Below, piece after piece: positions 29,718-37,631 of a DNA stretch of 64,000 nt. The position numbers and the translations under genes are program-made. The first letter of the stretch is position 1; each line of letters opens with the position of its first letter. The stretch covers positions 28,348-92,347 of the forward strand of contig JADYYP010000009.1 in the NCBI GenBank assembly GCA_020853575.1, read 5' to 3'. The notes below the pieces were generated by a model. That model was not told the origin of the DNA. It searched no databases and worked only from the letters and a program-made list of their open reading frames with translations. The stretch comes from Planctomycetota bacterium. GTDB lineage: Bacteria; Planctomycetota; UBA1135; GCA-002686595.

Positions 29718-30878
29718 CTAGAGTCCAGCGCCGAAATCAGAGGCTGAATCGGAAGCTGCCGGTTCCCTTCGCGAGGGCGGCGGCTGAGCTGCGCTCGGCG
29801 CGGGCGGAGTGGCGCGCTGCGGGGCCCGTGCGGGTTCGGGCTCGAACACGCCGTGACCGAAGGAATCGTCCGCCGCGGCCGCGCGCGGCGGCGCGACCTG
29901 CGCGCGATCCTGGCTTCGGCGCTCTTCGACCCTGCGCGGTTCCGGAGGGGGCGCGGAGTGCTCGCGATGCGCGGGGGCCGGGCGGAACTCCTCGCGCGGG
30001 CGTTCGTGTCGCGGCGGACGCTCGTCTCGCCGCTCGCGGCGCGGCTGAGAATCGGATGCCGCGAGCGGGGCGCGCTCGGAAACCGGGAGCGACTCGCGTC
30101 GACGCTCCGAGCGCTGCGGCGCGTCGCTGTAGCGCTCCGTGCGTGCGTGCATGTCGCGCGCGGGGGCGGGACGCGGCGTTTCGCGACGTTCCGAATGGGT
30201 GTGGCTCGGTCGCGCGTGACGCTCGGAGTCTCCAGATCGATCTCCGCGGCGCGGGTGTCGTTCTCCGCGCTCGAAACGGTCTCCACCGCCTTCGTCAGCG
30301 AAGCGCGGCTCGTAGCCGTCGCTGGCGCGCTCGAGCACTTCGAGGTACGCCGTCGGGATGTGCTCGGCGAGGTAGAGCGTCTTGCGATCGTAGAAGTTGA
30401 TGCTCTCCTCCCACGCGTCGAGGGCATAGACACGCAGGATCGCGTATTCGCGCGCGGCGCGGCGACCGGCCTCGCGCGCGTCTTCCGCGCTGAGCGCCAG
30501 ATGCAGGAAGCGCCGCCGACCGCCGCGCAGTCCGAACTGCTGGGCGCGTTGCAGGTCGCGGGCGTCGATCCCCACGTAGAGGAACTCGGGCGGCTGCGCG
30601 GGATCGCCGGGCTCGACTTCGATCGAATGTCCGTAGAGGGCGCGGATCTTGGTCCCGCGAATCTCGTAGCGCGGGCGATCGCCGGACGAGACGGCCGCTT
30701 CGACGTCGGCGATCTCGATCGGCTCACCGATGCGGTCGGCCAACGCGCGCGCGACGTCCTCGAGTTCGCCGAAGCCGTGGGAGTCGAGCTCGAGGTCGAA
30801 CTTCTCCGGTTGGTGGCGGAGCATGTAAGCGAGCGAGCGGGTGATGCGTTCGATCAAGGCGGGATGCGTCATGCTCAA
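29718..30878 (-). CDS. kptA: RNA 2'-phosphotransferase (KptA/Tpt1 family) with long disordered tail
   Basis: The first 190 of 386 residues are KptA/Tpt1-like: LAYMLRHQPEKFDLELDSHG (Arg21, His22), KIRALYGHSIEV (Arg79, His84) and FLHLALSAEDAREAGRR. Known KptA enzymes remove a 2'-phosphate from RNA using NAD and give ADP-ribose cyclic phosphate; related members ADP-ribosylate nucleic acid ends. The remaining 195 residues are low-complexity Arg, Pro, Glu, Ser and His, without a domain, ending ASDFGAGL. Typical bacterial KptA proteins have about 180 residues, so the tail is an addition. Its charge suggests RNA binding. The family is often a stand-alone gene in bacteria, as here. Confidence 0.85.
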   Translation of the reverse strand: MSMTHPALIERITRSLAYMLRHQPEKFDLELDSHGFGELEDVARALADRIGEPIEIADVEAAVSSGDRPRYEIRGTKIRALYGHSIEVEPGDPAQPPEFLYVGIDARDLQRAQQFGLRGGRRRFLHLALSAEDAREAGRRAAREYAILRVYALDAWEESINFYDRKTLYLAEHIPTAYLEVLERASDGYEPRFADEGGGDRFERGERHPRRGDRSGDSERHARPSHTHSERRETPRPAPARDMHARTERYSDAPQRSERRRESLPVSERAPLAASDSQPRRERRDERPPRHERPREEFRPAPAHREHSAPPPEPRRVEERRSQDRAQVAPPRAAAADDSFGHGVFEPEPARAPQRATPPAPSAAQPPPSRREPAASDSASDFGAGL

Positions 30879-30988
30879 GGAAAGGAAATGCGGAACTACG
30901 CTCGGCGCCGTGAGCTCGGCGCGATCGAGCCCAAGTCCAGAGCGGCCGCGATTCTAGCAGCGCGCAGCCGAGCTTCCACCTTCCGCGC

Positions 30989-31723
30989 TCAGGCGCTTCG
31001 ACTGCGCCACGCGAGGTACACGCGCGCTGCGCAGCCGAACGTGAGCGCGACCCAGGCCACGCGCCGAAATGGGGCTCTGGCGTGGGCGTCGGATTCGACG
31101 CTCGAGCGCTCGAAGGCCGCCAATCCGGCGACCAGTGCAACCCCGTCGGCGATCCAGTCGATGGGCAAGCCGCGCTGGGCCAACCAGGGTCCTCTCGCGA
31201 GCTCGGCCGAGCCCGCGCCCAGGGCGACGCTTCCCAGGCTCGTCGTGTAGACCGCCACGAGCAGGAAACCGCCCCACCCTCGGGTCCAGCGCGCGGCGAG
31301 CCATGTCGCCAGCACGGCGAGCGACGGGAGGGCGCAATCCAGCGCCATGTCTGTCCAGTCACCCGCCCAGCGCGAATCCAGATGTCCCCGCAGGAAGCGG
31401 ACACCCGGAATGGCCGAGCTCAGCGCGGGCAAGTCGCCGTCGAGGTGCACCCCGAGGATCGAAGCCAGCACTCCCACGGACCAACCCACGCACAGCCAAG
31501 GGCGCTGCGCACCCAGCGCCACGTGTCGAACGGGAGCGACGACGGCCAACCAGCCCACGCTCGACAGGAGCGCGCCAAGTCCCCAGACCCCCGACCGCAG
31601 GCCGAGGTAGTTGCCCAGACAGCCCAGGATCAACGCGGACGGCCAGGCGACTTCGAAGCGCTGGCGCAGCGGGGTCAGCACGACCTCATCTGTGTCCTCA
31701 TCGCTCGGCGGGTTTTCGGTCAC
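30989..31723 (-). CDS. Multi-pass membrane protein of unknown function
   Basis: This 244-residue protein has an acidic N-terminus (MTENPPSDEDTDEVV) and about six or seven hydrophobic segments, for example WPSALILGCLGNYLGL, GALLSSVGWLAVVAPV, VGWSVGVLASILG and GGFLLVAVYTTSLGSVALGA. I recognise no family or active-site residues. The repeated GxxxL-type segments look like a generic integral membrane protein. It lies 110 bases downstream of nothing on the same strand, so it is probably a single-gene unit. Confidence 0.65.
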   Translation of the reverse strand: MTENPPSDEDTDEVVLTPLRQRFEVAWPSALILGCLGNYLGLRSGVWGLGALLSSVGWLAVVAPVRHVALGAQRPWLCVGWSVGVLASILGVHLDGDLPALSSAIPGVRFLRGHLDSRWAGDWTDMALDCALPSLAVLATWLAARWTRGWGGFLLVAVYTTSLGSVALGAGSAELARGPWLAQRGLPIDWIADGVALVAGLAAFERSSVESDAHARAPFRRVAWVALTFGCAARVYLAWRSRSA

Positions 31724-31750
31724 TCCGAACAGCTTGGCAGTTCGCAGGCG

Positions 31751-31951
31751 TCAGGTCACCTGCGTGCCTCGAACTGCCGCAGACGGCCATTTGCGGGTTC
31801 GGGCCGCCAGCTCGCCGAAGTGCAGCAGTGCGCCGTCGACCCGATCACGACGCAGATCAAGCCCGCACGCGCTCAGCATCCGAGAGCAGATCACTGTCTC
31901 GACGTCCGGCTCCCGCATGGCACCGGCGCATCCAACGCTCTGAGAGCTCAT
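31751..31951 (-). CDS. Possible small protein, weakly supported
   Basis: This frame of 66 residues has a more balanced composition than its neighbours (DVETVICSRMLSACGLDLRR, then DGALLHFGELAARTRK). It has no family match, no clear ribosome binding site and no motif. An inner ATG at 31918 is also possible. I list it only because the stretch is otherwise empty. Confidence 0.2.
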   Translation of the reverse strand: MSSQSVGCAGAMREPDVETVICSRMLSACGLDLRRDRVDGALLHFGELAARTRKWPSAAVRGTQVT

Positions 31952-32398
31952 CTCTCACTTGTTCGCGAGCCCGCAGCGCGAGCGAGCACCCGCAACCGCA
32001 CGCTACGCTGAGCTGTCCGCGAAGCGCATGGAGCCGGCGCTCCCGGCCGACCCCAACTCCCCCCGTGGTCCGCGCCGGCGCCGGCGCGCCTCAGTCCGAC
32101 TTTGGCGTGGGCTCGCCCGCCGGACGTCGCAAGCCGGCCACGCGTCTCTGCGCGACGACTCTCGCGCGATGCTGCTGGAGCGGACCGATTTGCCGCAGCG
32201 CTTAAAAGGGGCGCGCCCGCAGCCCCCGCCGCAGGCGCGCGAATTGGCGGGTCCCACACCACCAACTCTGTTCGAGATCACTAGGTCGAGATTGCAGCGG
32301 GCTACAGGGGGTGGAGCGCAATCTTCCAGTGCGCAGTCACCGGCCCGCCCGGGGAGAGCACCGCGGCGAGCACCGCGGCGAACCCCGCAGGAAACAGC
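31952..32398. other. Gene-poor intergenic stretch
   Basis: No convincing gene was found here. Open frames are Arg/Ala/Pro-rich with no motif. It contains no tRNA-like cloverleaf that I can see. Confidence 0.45.
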
Positions 32399-32704
32399 TC
32401 AGCCGCTGGAGGCGCGCCGAGCGGAGGACCGCGGGAATCCGCGATCGGACACCCCCATTGCGGTCCGGTCGGCGGCTCCCGCGGCCGTGTGCTCTCCGCG
32501 GCCCGGCCTGGCGAGCTGGGTTCCGTCGTCCCGCAAGACGACGAACCCCTGTGCTTCGAGGCCGTCGAGGTAGGCCGCCATTCCGTGGACGTCGACCACG
32601 ACCTGCTCGCCCGTCTCCTCGTCGGTCCAGCCCAGGACGACCGAGCGCACGCTGCGACCGCGCACACTCTCGCTCGCCGATTGATTGTCTCGCTTCGCCA
32701 CCAT
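32399..32704 (-). CDS. Small hypothetical protein
   Basis: This 101-residue frame starts at ATG 32704. The middle section, SVVLGWTDEETGEQVVVDVH, then GMAAYLDGLEAQGFVVLRDD, reads like a compact folded domain with strands and a helix. The last 35 residues are Arg/Ala/Gly-rich. It has no signal peptide or membrane helix and I do not recognise it. The upstream region is longer and more AT-rich than most gaps in the window, so a promoter there is plausible. Confidence 0.42.
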   Translation of the reverse strand: MVAKRDNQSASESVRGRSVRSVVLGWTDEETGEQVVVDVHGMAAYLDGLEAQGFVVLRDDGTQLARPGRGEHTAAGAADRTAMGVSDRGFPRSSARRASSG

Positions 32705-33155
32705 TGACTCCCTCGTCGACCCCATCACCGTCACTCGTTCAAGCTCGCAGCGCGTCACTCGACGCGCTGCTCCGGTCGCACTCTCGCTCACATTCCGATC
32801 GCACGCAGCGTGCCTGCGTGACCGCCGACACCAGTTCAACCGTGCTGCATGCTCTCCGTCGCGCCAGGTCTTCGGTCCTTTCAGCGAAAATCGAATCTCC
32901 GAGAGCTTTGACCGACCGGTTGGCGCCACTACGGCGCACTTCATCCGGCGTAAGCGCGCGAGCGGTGAACTTCCTGTGAACTTGGTTGAAAGTGCGCGCG
33001 CCGTCGGGCTCGAGCGCCCCGTTCGCCGGCGGAAGCTGTGCGTTCTTCGCTCGCGTGCGGATTCAGCACGCATCTCGGCGCGCAACCGCACGTCGGTCAG
33101 CGGCCGGCCCCAGCCCCGGGCGGCCTCAGCTCGAGCGCCCCCACGCCATCGGAGT
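32705..33155. other. Intergenic stretch, comparatively AT-rich
   Basis: About 450 bases lie between two minus-strand genes. No gene or clear structure was found. It has runs such as GAACTTCCTGTGAACTTGG that are less GC-rich than the surroundings. It probably holds the promoter of the small gene downstream. Confidence 0.4.
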
Positions 33156-33479
33156 TCAGTACCGAGACATCTGCGGATCGACGTCCGTCGCCCAGCGATC
33201 GATCCCGCCCGCGAGGTTGAGCAGGTACTCGAAACCCAATCGCTCGAGAGCGCTCGCGGCGTGGGAACTGCGCACCCCGTGATGGCAGATGCAGACGATT
33301 CGAGCGCTCCGATCCAGTTCGCCGTGACGCCGGCCGAGTTCGCCCAGCGGGATGTTGATCGAGCCAGCCAGCTGGCACACGGAGCACTCCGCCGGCTCGC
33401 GAACGTCGAGCAAGACGAAGGGCTCACCAACCGCGATCCTGCGGGCGAGCTCGCGGGGTGCGATGCGCTCGATCGCCAT
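33156..33479 (-). CDS. Rhodanese-like domain protein
   Basis: This single rhodanese domain has 107 residues. It begins with MAIERIAPRELARRIAVGEP, continues with FVLLDVREPAECSVCQLAGS and has the active-site loop CICHHGVRS, where the His-His-Gly-Val-Arg loop is of the type seen in small rhodaneses near sulfur-carrier systems. It likely carries persulfide sulfur on the loop Cys. The start overlaps the stop of the phosphodiesterase gene by one base (TGATG), so it is probably made by reinitiation. A longer frame upstream is a shadow of that gene. Confidence 0.88.
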   Translation of the reverse strand: MAIERIAPRELARRIAVGEPFVLLDVREPAECSVCQLAGSINIPLGELGRRHGELDRSARIVCICHHGVRSSHAASALERLGFEYLLNLAGGIDRWATDVDPQMSRY

Positions 33480-35833
33480 CAGCGCAGGAGCAGGGGCGCG
33501 ACGTCCAGCTCGGCCGGGACCTTCACACCCAGCTGCGCCAGAACGGTGGGAGCGATGTGCAGCAGATCGACGCCCTCGGGGGGCAGATCGCACTTCTTGT
33601 TGCTGAAGAAAATGCCGCGCACCAGCTCGGTGTCGACGGACACGTGATCTCCGGACCAGTTCTTGTCGTTGTCGACGACCACCGGACCGAGCTTGCCCCC
33701 GGGCGCGGACAGGCCGCCGCTGGTGGTCGTCCAGGACACGCGATAGTTGCTGTCGAAGCCCACCGAGATGTCGGCCTCGAGGTGCTGATGAGGCCCGTGG
33801 TGGATCTGCGACACGATGTCCGCCGAGCGGCCGAACTTCTCACCGGTCTTGGCGTCCTGCGCCGCCAGGAAGCGCTGGACGATCTCCTGGATCAGCGCGT
33901 CCTTCTCCTCGGGCTTTACGATACCCACCTTGGACTCGCCGCCGACGGTGTTGATGTAGATCGTGCCCAGCCCGAGCGCATAAGCCTTGGTCTTGGACCA
34001 ATCGACGTAGCCGCTGAGTAGCGCATACATCCCGGCGCCCTCTTTCACGGCCAAGAAGCCCTCCTGCGCCAACCAGTTGTTCAGGTGCACCTGGCGGCGG
34101 AACGACTGGAATCCGTGGTCCGCGCACAGCAGCAGGGTGTCGCCGGGCTTCACGTACTCGCTGACCACACGCCCGACGATCTGGTCGATCTTGCGGTACA
34201 TGGCCGGGATGGCCTCGGCGAGCGTGATCTCCTGGCCGTAGAACGTGGTCTTCGTCGCGGCCTTGGCTGCGTCGTGCAGTGGATGCTGCGGGTCGTAGTA
34301 CTGATACAGCATGTGCTGGACGCGATCGGCCTCGCTGAAGATGCCGACGAACAACTTCCAGTCGTCGCGCGAAAGCCCGTCGAAGACCAACTTCTCGCGC
34401 CACTGCGTGGTGAACTCGATGTCTTGGAGGAACGTGACCGCATCGATCACGTCATCTTTGAATGGGTGCGTGAGGCACGCCCATCCGACGGTCTCGAAAG
34501 TCCCGCACGAGGTCGCCAGCTCTTTGGAGAAATCGGCGGGCTGCGAAATCGGTTGCCAGAAGGGCGGGTTCGCCGGGTCGATCTCGATCGTGTTGAGGTA
34601 CAGCTCGAAATGCGGCGAGTCGAGCGAGACCAGCTTGGCACGCGTCACCGCGTGCACCTTGAGCAACGGGTTGAGCTCGAACGTGACGCGATACCAATCG
34701 GACCACGCGCCCTCCTTGATGTCCTGGGACTGACCACCGATCGTCACCTTGGCCAGGCCCTGCTGCTTCTCGATGCGCATCGGAACCGTCACCGGCTGGG
34801 CGAGCGCGTCCTTGAGCGCGTTGCGCCGCTCGTCGAGCTCGAGACTCTTCTTGAACGGCATCGAGGGCTCGTCCACCAAGCGCTTTTCGATCCCGGCCAG
34901 TTCCTCGCGCAACTGAGGCACGAGCCAGAAATTGTCCGGCCCGTAGACCTCGCTCTCGATCACGCCGTCCCGCTCGTCCACGCGCAGCTTGTAGCCACCG
35001 GAGCCGGTGTCGGCGCCGCTCTCGGAGAGCTTGCGCGCGAAGAACAGCTCATCGGTGGTGTAGATGAAGTAGTTGGTGTAGGTGCCGCGAGCGTCGGGCA
35101 CGCCCAGTCCACACATCACCTTGGCGCCGGAGACCGGTTCGCGATTCCACACCTGCTGTCCGTCGATCACGCGCGACGGGACGCCCGCGTGCGCAGCCAC
35201 CTCCCAGAAGGGAGCCGCTTGCAACGGGTTGGTGACCACCGGGATGGTCGCAGGCAGGTAGCCACGCATCGTCGCGCCGCCCCACGCGCCGACGCCACCG
35301 AGGACCAGTGCGAGCAGCACGGTGGGGCCCTTCTTGAGGCGCAGCAAGAGCCCGAAGACCAGCACGAACAGGATGAAGCCACCGCCGCCGAGCACCAGCG
35401 CGAAGACTGCGGGGCTCCAGGTCGGAATCGGCGTGTGCTCGAAATCCTCGACCGGCGTGGCCACGCCGTCCTCGGCGAAGCCCTTGATCGGGCTGGGCGT
35501 GCCGTCCGTGTAGGTGCGCGTCACGAACCCAGGAATGGCGGTCTTGGCCGGGTTCTGGCCCGAATTCAGCGACGCCCAGGCCACCGGTGATTCGGCGGGG
35601 TTGGTGGTGCCGAGGGTTGCGAAAGTCCCCTGCTCGCGCAGCTTGGCGAGGTTGGGAAGCTGGCCCTGGTCCATCATCTCGGCCACCGTGCGCCCGTCGG
35701 CGCCGTCAAATCCGAGGACGATCACGCGGCCGGACTGTGCGCGCGCGCTCCCCCAAAAGAACAGGCCCAGGAGCGCGAAGCACAGGAGGAACGGGCGGCG
35801 GAGGAGACGCGCTGTGGAGCGGAGAAAGTTCAT
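33479..35833 (-). CDS. Exported alkaline-phosphatase-superfamily phosphodiesterase/nucleotide pyrophosphatase
   Basis: This 784-residue protein has a signal sequence (MNFLRSTARLLRRPFLLCFA) and then the metal-binding start of the superfamily, VIVLGFDGADGRTVAEMMDQ. The nucleophile region is about 75-90 (TTNPAESPVAWASLNSG), and later metal ligands are in DTLLLCADHGF and HGPHQH. Two hydrophobic segments at about 142-190 (FALVLGGGGFILFVLVFGLL, VLLALVLGGVGAWGGATM) split the catalytic domain and may anchor it in the membrane. The physiological substrate is unknown. The rhodanese gene follows in an overlapping position. Confidence 0.85.
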   Translation of the reverse strand: MNFLRSTARLLRRPFLLCFALLGLFFWGSARAQSGRVIVLGFDGADGRTVAEMMDQGQLPNLAKLREQGTFATLGTTNPAESPVAWASLNSGQNPAKTAIPGFVTRTYTDGTPSPIKGFAEDGVATPVEDFEHTPIPTWSPAVFALVLGGGGFILFVLVFGLLLRLKKGPTVLLALVLGGVGAWGGATMRGYLPATIPVVTNPLQAAPFWEVAAHAGVPSRVIDGQQVWNREPVSGAKVMCGLGVPDARGTYTNYFIYTTDELFFARKLSESGADTGSGGYKLRVDERDGVIESEVYGPDNFWLVPQLREELAGIEKRLVDEPSMPFKKSLELDERRNALKDALAQPVTVPMRIEKQQGLAKVTIGGQSQDIKEGAWSDWYRVTFELNPLLKVHAVTRAKLVSLDSPHFELYLNTIEIDPANPPFWQPISQPADFSKELATSCGTFETVGWACLTHPFKDDVIDAVTFLQDIEFTTQWREKLVFDGLSRDDWKLFVGIFSEADRVQHMLYQYYDPQHPLHDAAKAATKTTFYGQEITLAEAIPAMYRKIDQIVGRVVSEYVKPGDTLLLCADHGFQSFRRQVHLNNWLAQEGFLAVKEGAGMYALLSGYVDWSKTKAYALGLGTIYINTVGGESKVGIVKPEEKDALIQEIVQRFLAAQDAKTGEKFGRSADIVSQIHHGPHQHLEADISVGFDSNYRVSWTTTSGGLSAPGGKLGPVVVDNDKNWSGDHVSVDTELVRGIFFSNKKCDLPPEGVDLLHIAPTVLAQLGVKVPAELDVAPLLLR

Positions 35834-35952
35834 CGAGGGGCGGTGGTTGGGCTTGCCGTCGAACGGGCCGGAGCTAGCATGTCGGCGCTCCTGCGCGGCA
35901 GGCAGAACCGACTGTAACTATTTGATTCGTCTAGCTTTGGAATCGTCGTCCG

Positions 35953-37059
35953 ATGCAACGCAAGGTCGGCCAGGGTAGACGGCGCGAGCGGCGCCTGTCA
36001 ACGCGCAGTGGAAGGCTCGGCGTGGTGCTCGCCAGCGTCATCGGCCTGGGGCTGGCCGCGGTTGTGCTCGCGCTGTGGCAGCTCTCCGAAGTGGGCCGAC
36101 CGCCAACTCCGAGCGAGGCCGTCGCGCCCGTTCACGAGCCGCAAGGCAGCGCGCTCGAGGCCGCGCTCGAGAACCCCAACGCGCGCCAGGCGACGGAGGC
36201 TTCGCAGCTCTCGCCAGCCCCGCCTCCGAGCTATCCATCGCGCCTCAAGGACCCGGCTCGCTATCTCGGAACCGCGCGGGTCGAGTTGTACCTCGACTGC
36301 GCCGCGGGTCTGCCACCTCCCAAGCAGTGGACGCTGTCGCTGGAGCCCTCGAAGGTGCTGTTGGGCAGTGCGCACGCGAAATCGCGGCGGGTCGAGGTCA
36401 CCGACGGCAGCGCGGCCTTGGTGCTCACCGACGTGGCCCTCGGCGCTTACGAGATGCGCGTGCTCGCGGACGGCCTGGAGAGCTCGCGTGAGCAAGTCGA
36501 GCTGCACGCCCCCGAGGAAAACGACGTCGTCGTGCGCATCGCGCTCTATCCGCAGGGAGCGCTCGAGGGACGCATCGAGGACGTGTCCGGCCAGGCGCTC
36601 GACGACATCGAGGTCGTGCTCGAGTCCCGCGCGGACCGCGCGCGGCGGACGACGCGCTCGACGCTCGACGGCAGCTATCGCTTCGGTCCCATTCCCGACG
36701 GCGAATACCGTGTCTTCGTCGGCGCAGCGGAGGCGCCGCTGGCGAGTTTCGACGACGTCAGCTTCAGCGCGCCGAGTCTGCACATGCCGAAGTTGGTGGT
36801 GCCACGCATGGGCGAATTGCGCTTGCTGGCGCTCGACGCGACAGCAACACCGATCGAGGGCGTGACGATCGAGGGACTTGGTCTGCCAAGCGGCCCGATC
36901 AAGCTGGTCACCGGCGCGGACGGACGAGCGCGCGCACCCCACTGCGCCGCCGGAGAGCTCCAGCTGTTCGCGAGCACGGTCAGCGGATCACGCGGCGCTT
37001 TGCGCGTGCGCTTCGCGCCCGGCGAGACGGAGGAGTTGACGATTTCTGTCGGGCCCTGA
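35953..37059 (+). CDS. Membrane-anchored protein with carboxypeptidase-regulatory-like domains
   Basis: This 368-residue protein has one N-terminal transmembrane segment (LGVVLASVIGLGLAAVVLAL) after a basic cytoplasmic stub. A Pro/Ala/Ser linker and beta-sandwich repeats of the carboxypeptidase regulatory or CNA-B type follow (GALEGRIEDVSGQALDDIEV, LDGSYRFGPIPDGEYRVFVG). Such domains mediate adhesion or structural roles in exported proteins. I see no catalytic residues. The gap to the divergent phosphodiesterase is AT-rich and contains TAGCTT (35932-35937), a possible -10 box. Confidence 0.68.
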   Translation: MQRKVGQGRRRERRLSTRSGRLGVVLASVIGLGLAAVVLALWQLSEVGRPPTPSEAVAPVHEPQGSALEAALENPNARQATEASQLSPAPPPSYPSRLKDPARYLGTARVELYLDCAAGLPPPKQWTLSLEPSKVLLGSAHAKSRRVEVTDGSAALVLTDVALGAYEMRVLADGLESSREQVELHAPEENDVVVRIALYPQGALEGRIEDVSGQALDDIEVVLESRADRARRTTRSTLDGSYRFGPIPDGEYRVFVGAAEAPLASFDDVSFSAPSLHMPKLVVPRMGELRLLALDATATPIEGVTIEGLGLPSGPIKLVTGADGRARAPHCAAGELQLFASTVSGSRGALRVRFAPGETEELTISVGP

Positions 37060-37113
37060 GCTTCGTAAACTGCCGCGCTTTCCCTCACCCACGCGCGAAC
37101 CCAGGAGCACGGA

Positions 37114-37593
37114 GTGCCTGCACAACCTATCGTCGACCTCAAGAGCCTGGACCTCTCGCGCGTGGTGGTCGACTCCGCCGGGGTTCGCAAGCACTGCATG
37201 CAGCGCAATCGCTTCGCGCTGCTCGATGGGGTGTTGGCGATCGATCCCAAAGGCGAGTGGATCGTCGGCTACAAGGACCTGGCGCGCGAGGACTGGTGGG
37301 CCGCCGACCACATCCCGGGTCGACCGATCTTCCCTGGCGTGCTGCAGCTCGAGGGCGCGGCGCAGCTCGCCACCTATCACTTCATGACCACGGTGCCGAA
37401 CGTCTCCGACAAGTTCGTGGGCTTCGGCGGCGTCGACAAGACGCGCTTTCGTGCGGTCGTGACGCCCCCTTCGCGCTTGGTGCTCGTGGCCAAGTCCGTG
37501 CGAGTCCGTCCTTCGATGTTCACCTATCTCGCGCAGGGCTTCGTCGACGACAAGCTGGTGATGGAGACCGAGATCCTGGGAGTGATCGTGTAG
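37114..37593 (+). CDS. FabZ/FabA-like hotdog-fold 3-hydroxyacyl-ACP dehydratase
   Basis: This 159-residue hotdog protein carries the FabZ hallmark WWAADHIPGRPIFPGVLQLE with the catalytic pair His66 and Glu80. Length fits FabZ. The GTG start follows a Shine-Dalgarno-like AGGAGCACGGAG. It would dehydrate 3-hydroxyacyl chains bound to ACP or a related carrier. It sits alone, not in a fatty acid operon, so its exact substrate is uncertain. The next gene downstream is a sulfatase-like lipoprotein with its own -10 box. Confidence 0.85.
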   Translation: MPAQPIVDLKSLDLSRVVVDSAGVRKHCMQRNRFALLDGVLAIDPKGEWIVGYKDLAREDWWAADHIPGRPIFPGVLQLEGAAQLATYHFMTTVPNVSDKFVGFGGVDKTRFRAVVTPPSRLVLVAKSVRVRPSMFTYLAQGFVDDKLVMETEILGVIV

Positions 37594-37618
37594 TCAGCTC
37601 TCGGCCGGGCCCGGCCCG

Positions 37619-37624
37619 TAGGAT
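37619..37624 (+). promoter_or_regulatory. -10 element for the sulfatase-like gene
   Basis: TAGGAT ends seven bases before ATG 37632, so the start codon would be at or near the 5' end of the message. This decides the choice of 37632 over the in-frame ATG at 37623, which lies within the -10 box. Confidence 0.4.
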
Positions 37625-37631
37625 GTGGCAC

